Below, in pieces: positions 43,981-52,761 of a stretch of DNA of 64,000 nucleotides (position 1 is the stretch's first letter; each line of letters begins with the position of its first letter). The position numbers and the translations under genes are program-made. Origin of the DNA: CAZGSN01 sp964371655 (lineage in GTDB: Bacteria > Desulfobacterota > Binatia > HRBIN30); NCBI GenBank assembly GCA_964371655.1, contig CAYJOD010000016.1:1-64000 (forward strand). The letters run 5' to 3'. The notes beneath the pieces were generated by a model. That model searched no databases, had not been told where the DNA came from, and saw only the letters and a list, made by a program, of their open reading frames with translations.

Positions 43981-44967
43981 ATGCTTGTTGAGAAGTTCGA
44001 AGCCGTGGACACTCCAGATAGCACCCAGTCAAACCTTTCGAACGCCGGCGGGGGCCATTTCATGGCTCTCGCCGAGCAGCTGAGCCCGTTTGCCACGGAA
44101 ACCTGCGCGCCGCGGGATCCACTCTACGATTACACCATGCGGCCGTACGCGGCTGGAGTGGACCAGACCGGCCGGCTCCGCTCTTCCACACTGCTCTACC
44201 AACTTCTCGCCGGCAGCCGGCAAAAAGACGCGTGGCAATGCCTGATCGCCGGCCTGCGCGAAAAGCTCGGACTGCACCGGACGATCTGGGGTGCAAAGTA
44301 CATCGATGGTCGGATCGGCGCCGAGCTCTACTTCTATTTCCGCACCCTCTCCTCCGCCCGCGGCGATCGTGATCCGCGAGAGTGTATTCCCGAACCGATT
44401 ACCTTTGCCCAGGTCGCCGACGCACTGGCGCCCACCGTGCGCATTCTGCCCACCTATCCCGCCCACGCACCTGCGATCATGGTCAGCATCGACATGGACG
44501 ACACGGTGCTCGCGCGCGGTGAGATAGAAGAGCTCCACGTGTACATGCAGAGCGGACTTTCGTGGAATGTGCGAGCCGACCGCATCGAGCACGCCAACCA
44601 CTACGAATTCTTCGAGCTCAGCGAAGTCGATCGGCTGCGTGCCCTGATCGAGCGCCAAGCCAACGGCCTGCTTCATGCGAGTGCGTGCGGTGTGGATATC
44701 GCGCAGCTCCTCTTGCCGCGCTTGTACAACTGCCGCACCATTTGCCTGGCCGCCAAACGCCAGGCGGACGGCATCTACTTTGCCGGCATCGACACCGAGC
44801 AGCTGCGCTGGTTCATGGACCAATTCGATTGGCCGCAATCCACGCGCAGCTTCCTGGCGATGCATGCCGACGACTTTGCGCACATCCGCTGGGATGTGGG
44901 TCTAGACTTCGTCGCCGCCGGCGCGGGTTTCCGCTGGGTGAAGAGCGGGGTCTATGGAACGCTCTGA
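43981..44967 (+). CDS. Orphan protein partnered with a radical SAM gene
   Basis: A 328-aa protein I do not recognise. The ATG at 43981 is used; an ATG at 44062 is plausible. It is soluble, with no P-loop or Cys cluster. Repeated hairpin-like segments occur: IGAELYFYFRT, then IMVSIDMDDTVL followed by EELHVYMQ, then TICLAAKRQADGIYFAGI, and finally VGLDFVAAGAGFRWVKSGVY. The pattern loosely recalls ABBA prenyltransferase barrels and the orphan at 1879-2994. Its stop overlaps the next rSAM start by 14 bases, so the two proteins are probably translationally coupled partners. Confidence 0.8.
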   Translation: MLVEKFEAVDTPDSTQSNLSNAGGGHFMALAEQLSPFATETCAPRDPLYDYTMRPYAAGVDQTGRLRSSTLLYQLLAGSRQKDAWQCLIAGLREKLGLHRTIWGAKYIDGRIGAELYFYFRTLSSARGDRDPRECIPEPITFAQVADALAPTVRILPTYPAHAPAIMVSIDMDDTVLARGEIEELHVYMQSGLSWNVRADRIEHANHYEFFELSEVDRLRALIERQANGLLHASACGVDIAQLLLPRLYNCRTICLAAKRQADGIYFAGIDTEQLRWFMDQFDWPQSTRSFLAMHADDFAHIRWDVGLDFVAAGAGFRWVKSGVYGTL

Positions 44968-46309
44968 CCACCAGCAAGCCTCCGGGCACGGCGATGCGGC
45001 GCCCGCTTCCAGAGCAGCGGAGACGGAACTGTCCCCCCGCACCGCCCGAACGCTCGCCATCGGCTACAACTGCAACAACCAGTGCCGCATGTGTTTGGTG
45101 GAAGGGCTGCGTGGCAACCGACCCGCCATGGACTGGGACACCTACCGGCGTCAGGTGCACGCCGCTGCCGCGGAGCCGCGGGTGGACCGGCTCGTCTTGT
45201 CCGGCGCCGAAAGTACGTTAGAGCCGGATTTCCTGCGCCGCGCCGCCTACGCCCGTGACAGCGGTGGCTTCCGGCATATCCGGGTGCAGAGCAACGGCCG
45301 CCGCTTTGCCGATGCGAAGTTCACGCGCGCCGCCCGGGAAGCGGGGATCGACGAATTCTACATTTCCGTGCGCGCGCACACGGCGGACATCGAGGCCTCG
45401 ATCACCGGCAAGGCGGCGAGCTTCAAACAAATGCTTGCCGGGCTGGATAACATTGGATCCGTTGGTGGCACGCTGCTCACCTGCACCGCGGTATTCGACC
45501 GGAACGTGCAACACCTCGAGGCCGTTACCGAGCTGGTGCTGCGCTTCGACCCGGCGCGCGTCGAATTCTACAACTTCGTCCCGGTCAGCTCCGAGCAGCG
45601 CGGTCTGCTCGTTCCGCTCTCTGCCATTCAACCCGCCCTGCAGGGGGCTCTCGATCGGCTCGCGTCCAGCCCTGCGGAGGCGGCGGCCACGTGGTTTCCC
45701 CGCTGCATCCTTGGGCCGCATGACACTGCCTACGTCCCCGACCTGCCGGAGACGGCGATCGACGAGGCGTTCTGGAACGCGTTTCCACGCTTTCACTGTT
45801 TCTATGGGCGCGTCTGCGCCTGGTACGGTCAATGCCAAGGGCTCTCCGAAGCGTACATCGAGCGCTTCGGCTGGGAGACTGAGCAACTGCGCCCGCGCGC
45901 GGGCGCGCCGGCCGCGCATGCCGTCGAAACGGCAAGACACGCGGCGGCGGACCAGGAATCGTCGCGGCGTAGCCGGCCGCCTGCGGCAATGCCTGCCGAT
46001 TCCCGTTGGCTCGAGTTACTGAGTGGGCCGGACGGGGTACCCCTACAGACTACCTCTCTCTGGTCGTTGGAGGGCGTTACCCGGAGCATCGGACGCGTGC
46101 GCTATCGATTTCTGTTGCCGAACGGCGATCGCTACGAGCTCGTGCTGGAGCCTCGTGACGACGCCGGGCGGCGACACGCCCAGACCCCGCGCTTCAACGT
46201 CACCATGGTTCCCCTCGTCGCCGGAAGCCGGCGATTCATCCATCGCCTGCTCTTCACCCTCTTGCCGATCGTGTCGCGTAACGACGACGGGCGGCTGCGG
46301 CTAGATTGA
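44954..46309 (+). CDS. Radical SAM protein with C-terminal Cys region and accessory module
   Basis: A 451-aa protein overlapping the orphan gene. The motif YNCNNQCRMCLVEG has C40, C44, C47, and LSGAESTLEPD takes the GGEPT place. Near residues 280-310, CFYGRVCAWYGQCQGLSEAY and then ERFG resemble the C-terminal Cys cluster of the paralog group (109-1815 and others) with altered spacing. After a polar linker, the last 110 residues form a strand-rich module (VRYRFLLPNGDRYELVLEP) like that at the end of other cluster proteins. Probable function is PqqE/MoaA-like modification of an unknown substrate together with its orphan partner. Confidence 0.92.
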   Translation: MERSDHQQASGHGDAAPASRAAETELSPRTARTLAIGYNCNNQCRMCLVEGLRGNRPAMDWDTYRRQVHAAAAEPRVDRLVLSGAESTLEPDFLRRAAYARDSGGFRHIRVQSNGRRFADAKFTRAAREAGIDEFYISVRAHTADIEASITGKAASFKQMLAGLDNIGSVGGTLLTCTAVFDRNVQHLEAVTELVLRFDPARVEFYNFVPVSSEQRGLLVPLSAIQPALQGALDRLASSPAEAAATWFPRCILGPHDTAYVPDLPETAIDEAFWNAFPRFHCFYGRVCAWYGQCQGLSEAYIERFGWETEQLRPRAGAPAAHAVETARHAAADQESSRRSRPPAAMPADSRWLELLSGPDGVPLQTTSLWSLEGVTRSIGRVRYRFLLPNGDRYELVLEPRDDAGRRHAQTPRFNVTMVPLVAGSRRFIHRLLFTLLPIVSRNDDGRLRLD

Positions 46310-46351
46310 GCGCGGACGTCTGGCAACTCCTGCGTTAGTGGCGGTCAGCTG

Positions 46352-47620
46352 TCAGTCGGCACCGGCTCTTGCCTCGGATCGGATGGGCACGAACTCGGTG
46401 CCCCCGTAGCGCTCGACATAGCGTTTCCAAATCCCCGAGCACCGAGGTCGATGCGTACACACAGCACAAGTGTCGAGCATCATACGGTCATCGGCAACGA
46501 CCACACCTGCCGGATTGTCAGCCTCATCGCAGAAGCGTTCGTACCCGGTGAGCATGCACAGCGGCAGGCCACAGACGCCGGCGACCCGCACCCATTCTTG
46601 CGCGCGCCCGCAATCATCGAGTGCGGCGCGCAACGCAGGTAAGACTTCGGTGATGCGCGGCATCCGTGTGAGGTGATTCAACGCCGCCGCCACCGGAGCC
46701 ATGAAAGAAAAGACACGGCCGAAGAGTGCCCCGCCAAAGCGGCGGCGCAGCCAGGCGACGTAGGCCGGCGGCTCGTTGCGATTGAGCTCGTTGATCACGA
46801 AATTGGTAACGACAACGATTCCGCTCGCGAGCGCGGCGTCGATTCCCTGCAACGTGAGCGCGTGCGTGCCCGGCGCGCCTGTAATCCGATCCGAAACGTC
46901 GGCGTCGAACGAATGCACTGACACGAACAATGACGAGATGCCGGCGTCGTGCAGTGCTCCCGCAAATCCGGGCTCGGCCAGCTTCACCCCATTTGTCTGC
47001 AGCATCACCTGCATCACGCCACCGTCGCGCACCGCACGCACAACATCGAGAAGAGCGTGATTCAGAGTCGGCTCTCCGCCGCTGATCACAACCGAATCTG
47101 TGCCCTGCCGCCCCAGTTCTCTTGCGGTATCGATCGCAACGCTAGCGTTCGGGAGCACGTTGGGCGCAAATGCATCGCAATTGCAAAAGAAACATGCCTG
47201 ATTGCACACGAGGTTGAGCCGCAGCTCTACCGTCCCCCGAAGGTGTGCGGGTTGCCTCACCTCGGTAGCGGAGACCGGAGCCCGGCGAGAGGTCGCCTCT
47301 TCCAGCAAAGCCTCGATCTCGCCTGCAGCAAACGACGGAATATTCTTCCGCACTCGAGCTTGGAGCTCATCGAGCAAGGGGCGATGCTCGGGCGTCGATC
47401 TTCCCACGAGCATTGCGCTGAGCTGCGGCAACGAAAGGAAACCGGGCTGTCCCGGCGGACGCAAGATCAGCACACTCTCATTGAGGTGCTCGGTCGCCGG
47501 ACGCGACAGCGCGACGCGGATGCCAGACGATGCCCGCACATCCACAATCGTCCATCCGGCCAGCGGCATGTCACCCATTAACTGCTGCACGATCTGGCGC
47601 GCCGAAAAACCTGGAATCAT
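46352..47620 (-). CDS. Radical SAM protein with C-terminal Cys cluster
   Basis: A 422-aa protein from the ATG at 47620; the frame continues into a palindromic repeat, so the upstream ATG at 47677 is unlikely. An N-terminal domain of about 115 residues (GWTIVDVRASSGIRVALSRP, then ILRPPG) precedes the core motif CNQACFFC at C139, C143, C146 with ISGGEPTLN. The C-terminal motif CAVCTHRPRCSGIWKRYVER continues into YGGTEFVPI, which matches the ends of 109-1815 and 50893-52743. Core residues also resemble the second half of 50893-52743 closely (TGAPGTHALTLQGID against TGVPGTFAATLQGID), so these are paralogs. Confidence 0.93.
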   Translation of the reverse strand: MIPGFSARQIVQQLMGDMPLAGWTIVDVRASSGIRVALSRPATEHLNESVLILRPPGQPGFLSLPQLSAMLVGRSTPEHRPLLDELQARVRKNIPSFAAGEIEALLEEATSRRAPVSATEVRQPAHLRGTVELRLNLVCNQACFFCNCDAFAPNVLPNASVAIDTARELGRQGTDSVVISGGEPTLNHALLDVVRAVRDGGVMQVMLQTNGVKLAEPGFAGALHDAGISSLFVSVHSFDADVSDRITGAPGTHALTLQGIDAALASGIVVVTNFVINELNRNEPPAYVAWLRRRFGGALFGRVFSFMAPVAAALNHLTRMPRITEVLPALRAALDDCGRAQEWVRVAGVCGLPLCMLTGYERFCDEADNPAGVVVADDRMMLDTCAVCTHRPRCSGIWKRYVERYGGTEFVPIRSEARAGAD

Positions 47621-47655
47621 CCCGAAAATCTCACTTGCCGTCTGCGGTGACTGAT

Positions 47656-47780
47656 GCGCCCTTCGAGACGGCGCCAAAAGCGGGCGCCTCCTCAGGGCGA
47701 ACGGTGTAACGACAGTTGCACCAATTTTTCCCGTTCGCCCTGAGGAGCGGCCTCCTGAGTAGCGAAGCGTATCGAAGGGT
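47656..47780. repeat. Palindromic dispersed element (TTCGCCCTGAG type)
   Basis: The left arm (47656-47705) ends CTCCTCAGGGCGAACGG and is inverted as CCCGTTCGCCCTGAGGAG from 47730. The outer ends pair CGCCCTTCGA with TCGAAGGGT. It lies between two minus-strand rSAM genes. TTCGCCCTGAGC-type palindromes are frequent dispersed elements in environmental bacteria. Confidence 0.85.
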
Positions 47781-47925
47781 TCTCAGGCCGCGTCTCCAAG
47801 GGCGCGCTCTACCAGACTGATCGCGGCCTGGCAGTCCAACTGATGTTTTCGGAATCATATTTCACGCCTGTGCCGACCGCGGGCTCGCAATCGGTCTCGA
47901 CCCAATGACGCCGCGCGTCGCCCTA

Positions 47926-50130
47926 TTAGAGTTGATCCACCTCGTCGTCCGTACACATCTTGAGAACCACATCAGACAATGGGTGTGCTTGGCAGGTGAG
48001 CACGAACCCTTGTTGCATCTGCGCCTCGGTGAGGAAGATCTGACTGCTCTGATCAACCCGCCCTTCCAGCAAACGCGCGCAGCAGATCCCACACGAGCCC
48101 ATCCGGCAACCGAACGGTAATTGAAGACCACTCCCCAAGGCGTCGTCCAGCACCGGTGCACCGCCATCTGAGGCAAAGCTGAACCGCCCCTCCGGCAACA
48201 GCTCAACCTCTACCCAGTAGCGTCCATCCGTCGGTCGCTCTTCTTGCTGGCCCAGCACATGACGCGAGGATCCGGAGCGCTCGACGGCTCCCCACATATT
48301 CTTGACGCGATTCTGTTCGTGCTCGACGTGGGGACCGGAATAGAGGTTCTGGCGCGAGAATCCGTATGGCTTGATCACTACGCCGAGACCCTCGGTCCGG
48401 CGCAATAGCTCGTTCAGATGCGGCAGAATCTCGTCCTCTTCGATTGCCAGCTTGGAGCAGGACTCCGGAGGCAAACCGAGCGAGCGCACCGGCTGTAGGA
48501 TGAAATGACGCACACCGCGGTCGTAGGTGGCGCGGAAGATCGACTCGAGCTGCAACACGTTCAGACGCGAGACGACGATCTTGTGCGTAATGCTGACGCG
48601 AAGGCCAAGGGCATCGGCAAGCCGCAGCAGCACCGCCAGCCCCTTCAACGCCTCGTCGAGCGATTGCCCGGAATCTCCAATCGGATTGATTTCGAGCTGC
48701 GAGGCGGTATCCGCCGCATGCAAGGCGATGTCGAAGTACTCGAATCCCGCCTCCAGAACCTTCAAGGCAAAACCAGGATCGCCGAAGCTGCGGAAATGCG
48801 ACGACATGCCGAAGCAGGTGAATCCCACACTCTTGGCAAGCTCCACGTGTTCGAACAACTGCGGGTGAATCGACGGCTCGCCGCTGGCGAAGAAGAGCAT
48901 GTCGTACTTGCCTGCGGACTCCAAGATCAGCTCGCGCAAGGCATCCACCTTCGCCCTGGGCCGATGGGTCGGATCGAACTTCTCCACGCAAAACGCGCAG
49001 GCGCTGTTGCAGGCACCGCTACCGACGATATTCAGCACCCGGAGGTTCGTGTGCCCCGGGCCGCGCTCCGGCTCGAACCCGAGCCCCAAAGTCGCGGCAT
49101 TTGCCGCATCGAGCTCGGCGAGTAGCGCATCGACATCAACCCGGGGGCGGCGCAAGGCGGGCAACCTGGTGCCGTCGTCCATGGCGCTCGACCCGGAGCC
49201 GCCAGTCGTGCCGCGAACGACACGGTTGAGAGCCTTGGTCGCGTCGCGCGCCAACGCCTTCAGGACATCAGAAGGCACGGTCTCTCTGGCCGTCAGCCGC
49301 ACCGCAACCCGCGCGCTATCGGGTCGTGCCAGAAAGACATAACAGCGATCGGCAAAGGCGAGCGCCGTGCGGCTGATTTCCAGACGATTGGTACCCACCT
49401 CTTCAAGCTCGAAAGATACGGTTCTCGCTTCCACGTCGATCCGCGGCACGACGCGTCTGGGACTCTCGGAACGAGCTCCGGCCCCACCGGGACGGGTCTG
49501 GGTTTCGCTGTGGGGCGAGAGCGCCGCAACCAGATCGTCGTTGCACGAACCATTTTCATTGTTGCTGAGCGTCTCGGCCAAATCGATGAGCACGCCAGCA
49601 ATCGAATCATCGGTTGGCGCGGTGCCACCGCCGTCGTTCATCAGCATGAAATCCAGGTGCCGAGTGTACGCTACTCCCCGAGGCGCACCACCGTTCCGAT
49701 GAATAGCAACGCGTGCGCTGCTCCCGGATTCGTGTCGCAGCACCAACACCGCCGCACCGGCTCGGATCGGGCTCAGCGAATCAATCCCCCAGCCGAAACC
49801 GATCTCGGCACCTTCCGCAAATGGTGCCAACAACCGCCAGGGCGGTGCGCTCGGAGCAGCAAGCATACGCTCTTGCCCCCGAGAGTCGTTGGCCGAGGGA
49901 TGACGCAGCTTGCTAACGGTCGCCGACAGCGCCTCGGTGCAGAACTCGTCGCAGAAAGCCTGCACCTCCACGGCGGAAACAGAACCCAGTGGCTCGAGTC
50001 GGGCGACGATATGGTCGCCACAATCCGATAGCGCCACCAGCGCTCGGTCGCGAAACTTGTCGGCAGCGGACTCTAGCGCGTCGTGATCATAGAGATCGGT
50101 GTGAAAACGGAGTGGTTCCATCAAGAGCAT
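47926..50130 (-). CDS. HxsD-like / radical SAM / [2Fe-2S] ferredoxin fusion protein
   Basis: A 734-aa protein. Residues 5-72 (FHTDLYDHDALESAADKF, ending in DEFCTEAL) and 235-306 (TVSFELEEV, then ISRTALAFADRCYVFLARP) look like two copies of an HxsD-type domain, with a strand-rich module between them (100-200). The rSAM motif CNSACAFC is at C374, C378, C381 with ASGEPSIHP. The C-terminal 75 residues are a plant-type ferredoxin: C675, C680, C683 in GCRMGSCGICC and C713 in VLTC. HxsD accompanies the rSAM enzymes HxsB/HxsC in His-Xaa-Ser peptide loci; no such peptide is seen here. The built-in ferredoxin could deliver electrons to the rSAM cluster. ATG at 50130; a second ATG is three codons in. 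Confidence 0.92.
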   Translation of the reverse strand: MLLMEPLRFHTDLYDHDALESAADKFRDRALVALSDCGDHIVARLEPLGSVSAVEVQAFCDEFCTEALSATVSKLRHPSANDSRGQERMLAAPSAPPWRLLAPFAEGAEIGFGWGIDSLSPIRAGAAVLVLRHESGSSARVAIHRNGGAPRGVAYTRHLDFMLMNDGGGTAPTDDSIAGVLIDLAETLSNNENGSCNDDLVAALSPHSETQTRPGGAGARSESPRRVVPRIDVEARTVSFELEEVGTNRLEISRTALAFADRCYVFLARPDSARVAVRLTARETVPSDVLKALARDATKALNRVVRGTTGGSGSSAMDDGTRLPALRRPRVDVDALLAELDAANAATLGLGFEPERGPGHTNLRVLNIVGSGACNSACAFCVEKFDPTHRPRAKVDALRELILESAGKYDMLFFASGEPSIHPQLFEHVELAKSVGFTCFGMSSHFRSFGDPGFALKVLEAGFEYFDIALHAADTASQLEINPIGDSGQSLDEALKGLAVLLRLADALGLRVSITHKIVVSRLNVLQLESIFRATYDRGVRHFILQPVRSLGLPPESCSKLAIEEDEILPHLNELLRRTEGLGVVIKPYGFSRQNLYSGPHVEHEQNRVKNMWGAVERSGSSRHVLGQQEERPTDGRYWVEVELLPEGRFSFASDGGAPVLDDALGSGLQLPFGCRMGSCGICCARLLEGRVDQSSQIFLTEAQMQQGFVLTCQAHPLSDVVLKMCTDDEVDQL

Positions 50131-50892
50131 CTCAAAATCACCCGCAAAGCTCGACGATCAATCCGCGCACCAGCACGCACAGAACCTCGCGCCCGTGACC
50201 GGGCTCGGGCTCAAAGCCAAGACCGACCGGGGAGGCGATTGCCGAATCCAACTCGACGAGGAATTCTTCGCGGCGGTTGCGCGGAGGCCATTCGTTGGTG
50301 ACCATTTCATGCTGCCGTGGCCCCCGTCGTCGAGATGCATGGATGCGAGGCTCGTACCACCTAGGTCATGGTTGAGCAAGTTGTTTGAGTCCCTACGCCA
50401 AGGCCACGGCAAAGTCGCTGACGGAGCCAGCTTGCACCGCAGAGGTGCCGAGCAAAGCGGGCGGGCCGCCCGCGCTCCCGGCGATGATATTCCGCTCGGG
50501 GCGCTGGTTTCAGGCAATCGCGCGGACGGCTCGTCCGCCACCGGGTGGAATGAGGCTTGATGCGGCTCCAGCCGTCCGTGACTCGACTTTGCCGTGGCCC
50601 TGGCCCCTACGCTGGACCCACCACCCGACGCAAACTTACCTTGACTCCGTCATCCCCAGGGTGGTACCGATTACTTACTTGTAGCTCCCGATGAAAATCA
50701 TCGCGGTATGAAGTGGTTCCCGACGTCGGGCGTGTGTGCAGATCCAGACGGGTTTGGCATAGCCGAGCGGGTGGCGTCCATTTTCCGCGCAGGGCAACGC
50801 GCGACTGGATGCCTGACCCGATCCACTTAGATGATAGATGACCCTCGGCGCCGCGAGCAGCTCCCGCGTACCCTTCCGGGCTACTGGCCACT
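50131..50892. other. Long gene-poor interval with possible coding debris
   Basis: About 760 bases between divergent rSAM genes. A 55-codon minus-strand frame (50138-50305) is protein-like. Further upstream on the same strand, protein-like text (GGPPALLGTSAVQAGSVSDF) is interrupted by stops near 50370-50400. The rest (50560-50890) shows nothing recognisable. It probably holds the promoters of the two divergent rSAM genes plus remnants of a decayed gene. Confidence 0.5.
50138..50305 (-). CDS. Small protein or gene remnant (55 aa)
   Basis: The ATG at 50305 opens 55 codons beginning MVTNEWPPRNRREEFLVELD, ending 7 bases before the 734-aa rSAM fusion. The segment FLVELDSAIASPVGLGFEPE, continuing PGHGREVL, resembles residues 336-367 of that downstream protein (LLAELDAANAATLGLGFEPE, then RGPGHTNLRVL). 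It could be a short leader-like or precursor-like gene, or the preserved tail of a duplicated, decayed copy. The protein-like text continues upstream of the ATG but meets stop codons, which favours a remnant. Confidence 0.4.
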   Translation of the reverse strand: MVTNEWPPRNRREEFLVELDSAIASPVGLGFEPEPGHGREVLCVLVRGLIVELCG

Positions 50893-52743
50893 ATGCAAGT
50901 TCAACGTGTCGTAACTAACGAGACCTGCAATCAGAACTGCTGGTTCTGCGATGCTCGACGACCGGCAGAGGACGCCGATTTCGTCGCGCCGCGAGCGGTC
51001 CAGCAACGGATCGAGCAGGCGCGCGCACGACAACCACGCGAGATCGTGCTCACCGGCGGCGAGCCGACCCTGCGCAGCGATCTGGCGAATCTAATCCGGC
51101 GGGCGGCCGTGGGCGGCATGCGCGTCGTGCTCGAGACCAATGGCGCTCTCATCGACGAGGGGCGGGCGCGGGCGTTGGCCGCGGCGGGTCTCGACACGGC
51201 GCGGGTTCAACTCGTCGCCTGGGGCGAGCAGGCGGCAGACGGGATTACGCGCGATCCGGGCGGCTTCGCGTCGGCGCTGAACGGTATTCGTGCCCTCGCC
51301 GCCGCCGGCGTCCGCGTCGAGGTGACCGTTCCGATCGTCCGCCGCAACCTCGATCTGGTCGCGGCGCTTCCGCGAGAGATCGCCGCGGCCAAGCTGCCAG
51401 TGACGGCGCTCGTCGTGATCGCGCCGACGACGGCTCCGGATCCTACGGAGTGTGCGTCACTCGCCGACATTGCACGCACCGTTGCCACCCTCTCCGAAGA
51501 GGCACGCCGGGTTGGTCTCGGATTGCGACTCGACCCGGCGACGTTCGTTCCCCCCTGCATCTTTGAGAAGCCGGAAAGGGTCGCGCATCTGTTTGCCCTG
51601 AACCGCGGCACCGCTTTGCGCTCCGACTTCGAGCACGTGGCGCCGTGCCAGGTCTGTCTCGTCAACGAGCGCTGTCCCGGACTGCCGCGGGTGGCGCTCG
51701 CGTCGGGCCTTGCGGCGAACATGGAATCCCAACTCCACCCGATCGTCAGTGATCGAATGCGGCGCCGTCTCACCGCCGTATCGTCGATCGAGGATCAGGT
51801 GGCCCGGGAGCTGGTCGTTCGCGATGAGGGCCGCGGTGTGGATGGACCGATTCCCGAGTACACCGTACGGATCAACTTCCACTGCAACCAGGCATGTGAG
51901 TTCTGCTTCGTCTCGACGCACCTGCCATCTCCCGCCGAGACGGCGGTAACCAGCGCCATCGAGAGCGCCGGCCGGGAACGGGCGGCCTTGGTGATCTCCG
52001 GCGGCGAGCCTACGTTGAACCCTCGTCTCGTCGATTACGTGCAGCTGGCAAGACGCCTCGGCGTACGCACGATCGAGCTGCAAACCAACGCCACCCGCCT
52101 TGGCGACCGGGAATTGACCCACCGGCTGGCTGCGGCCGGCATCGACCGCGCGATGGTTTCGCTGCACGGCTCCACGGCGGCGATCTCCGACGCCATCACC
52201 GGCGTGCCGGGCACCTTTGCCGCAACCCTACAAGGGATCGACGAGCTGGTTCTCACGGCGATCCATGTGCGTCTGAATTTCGTCTTCTGCCAGGCCAACC
52301 GCGAGGACTTTCCGCGCTTCGTCGACCTGGTTGCGGAGCGCTGGCCCACCCTGCTCGGCAGCCCTTGGCCCGACGTCGGTATCGTGTTCTCGTTCGTGGC
52401 CTCGCACACCGACGTGGTTCCCCGAACGGCGGCGCTTATCCCCAGCTTCTCGGCGGTGATGCCGTCGCTGCGGATGGGGCTGTCGCGGGCGCGTGCCCTC
52501 GGGCTTCGGGTCACCGGCTTCGACTCGATGTGTGGGCTACCCCTATGCCTCGTGCCCGAGGACGAGCGCGATCTGTTCTCGACCATCGAGCTCTCGCCGA
52601 CGACCGGAGCGGGCGAGTTCATCAAGGCGGCCACGTGTACCGATTGTACGGAAGCATCCCGGTGCTTCGGCGTGCGCCGTGGCTACGCCGAGCTTTACGG
52701 CACCACGGAGCTGCGTGCCATCCGTGCAACGAGAGCTCGATGA
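50893..52743 (+). CDS. Double radical SAM fusion protein
   Basis: A 616-aa protein with two complete rSAM cores. The first has CNQNCWFC (C12, C16, C19) and LTGGEPTLRSD, with extra cysteines C222, C252, C255, C261 in PCQVCLVNERC. The second has CNQACEFC (C331, C335, C338) and ISGGEPTLNPR, and ends in CTDCTEASRCFGVRRGYAEL, then YGTTEL, the shared C-terminal cluster motif. The two halves resemble each other and the single-core protein 46352-47620, so the gene arose by duplication and fusion within this family. The ATG at 50893 leaves only 11 residues before the first Cys. Both halves keep their Cys, so both are probably active. Confidence 0.93.
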   Translation: MQVQRVVTNETCNQNCWFCDARRPAEDADFVAPRAVQQRIEQARARQPREIVLTGGEPTLRSDLANLIRRAAVGGMRVVLETNGALIDEGRARALAAAGLDTARVQLVAWGEQAADGITRDPGGFASALNGIRALAAAGVRVEVTVPIVRRNLDLVAALPREIAAAKLPVTALVVIAPTTAPDPTECASLADIARTVATLSEEARRVGLGLRLDPATFVPPCIFEKPERVAHLFALNRGTALRSDFEHVAPCQVCLVNERCPGLPRVALASGLAANMESQLHPIVSDRMRRRLTAVSSIEDQVARELVVRDEGRGVDGPIPEYTVRINFHCNQACEFCFVSTHLPSPAETAVTSAIESAGRERAALVISGGEPTLNPRLVDYVQLARRLGVRTIELQTNATRLGDRELTHRLAAAGIDRAMVSLHGSTAAISDAITGVPGTFAATLQGIDELVLTAIHVRLNFVFCQANREDFPRFVDLVAERWPTLLGSPWPDVGIVFSFVASHTDVVPRTAALIPSFSAVMPSLRMGLSRARALGLRVTGFDSMCGLPLCLVPEDERDLFSTIELSPTTGAGEFIKAATCTDCTEASRCFGVRRGYAELYGTTELRAIRATRAR

Positions 52744-52761
52744 ACTAGAGGCCCGCGTGGA

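Noticed and set aside
50158..50560. Overlapping frames of about 120 codons on both strands in the 50.1-50.6 kb gap.
   Set aside because: Composition is Pro/Ser/Arg-rich without motifs; protein-like text appears only in the short minus-strand frame reported separately.
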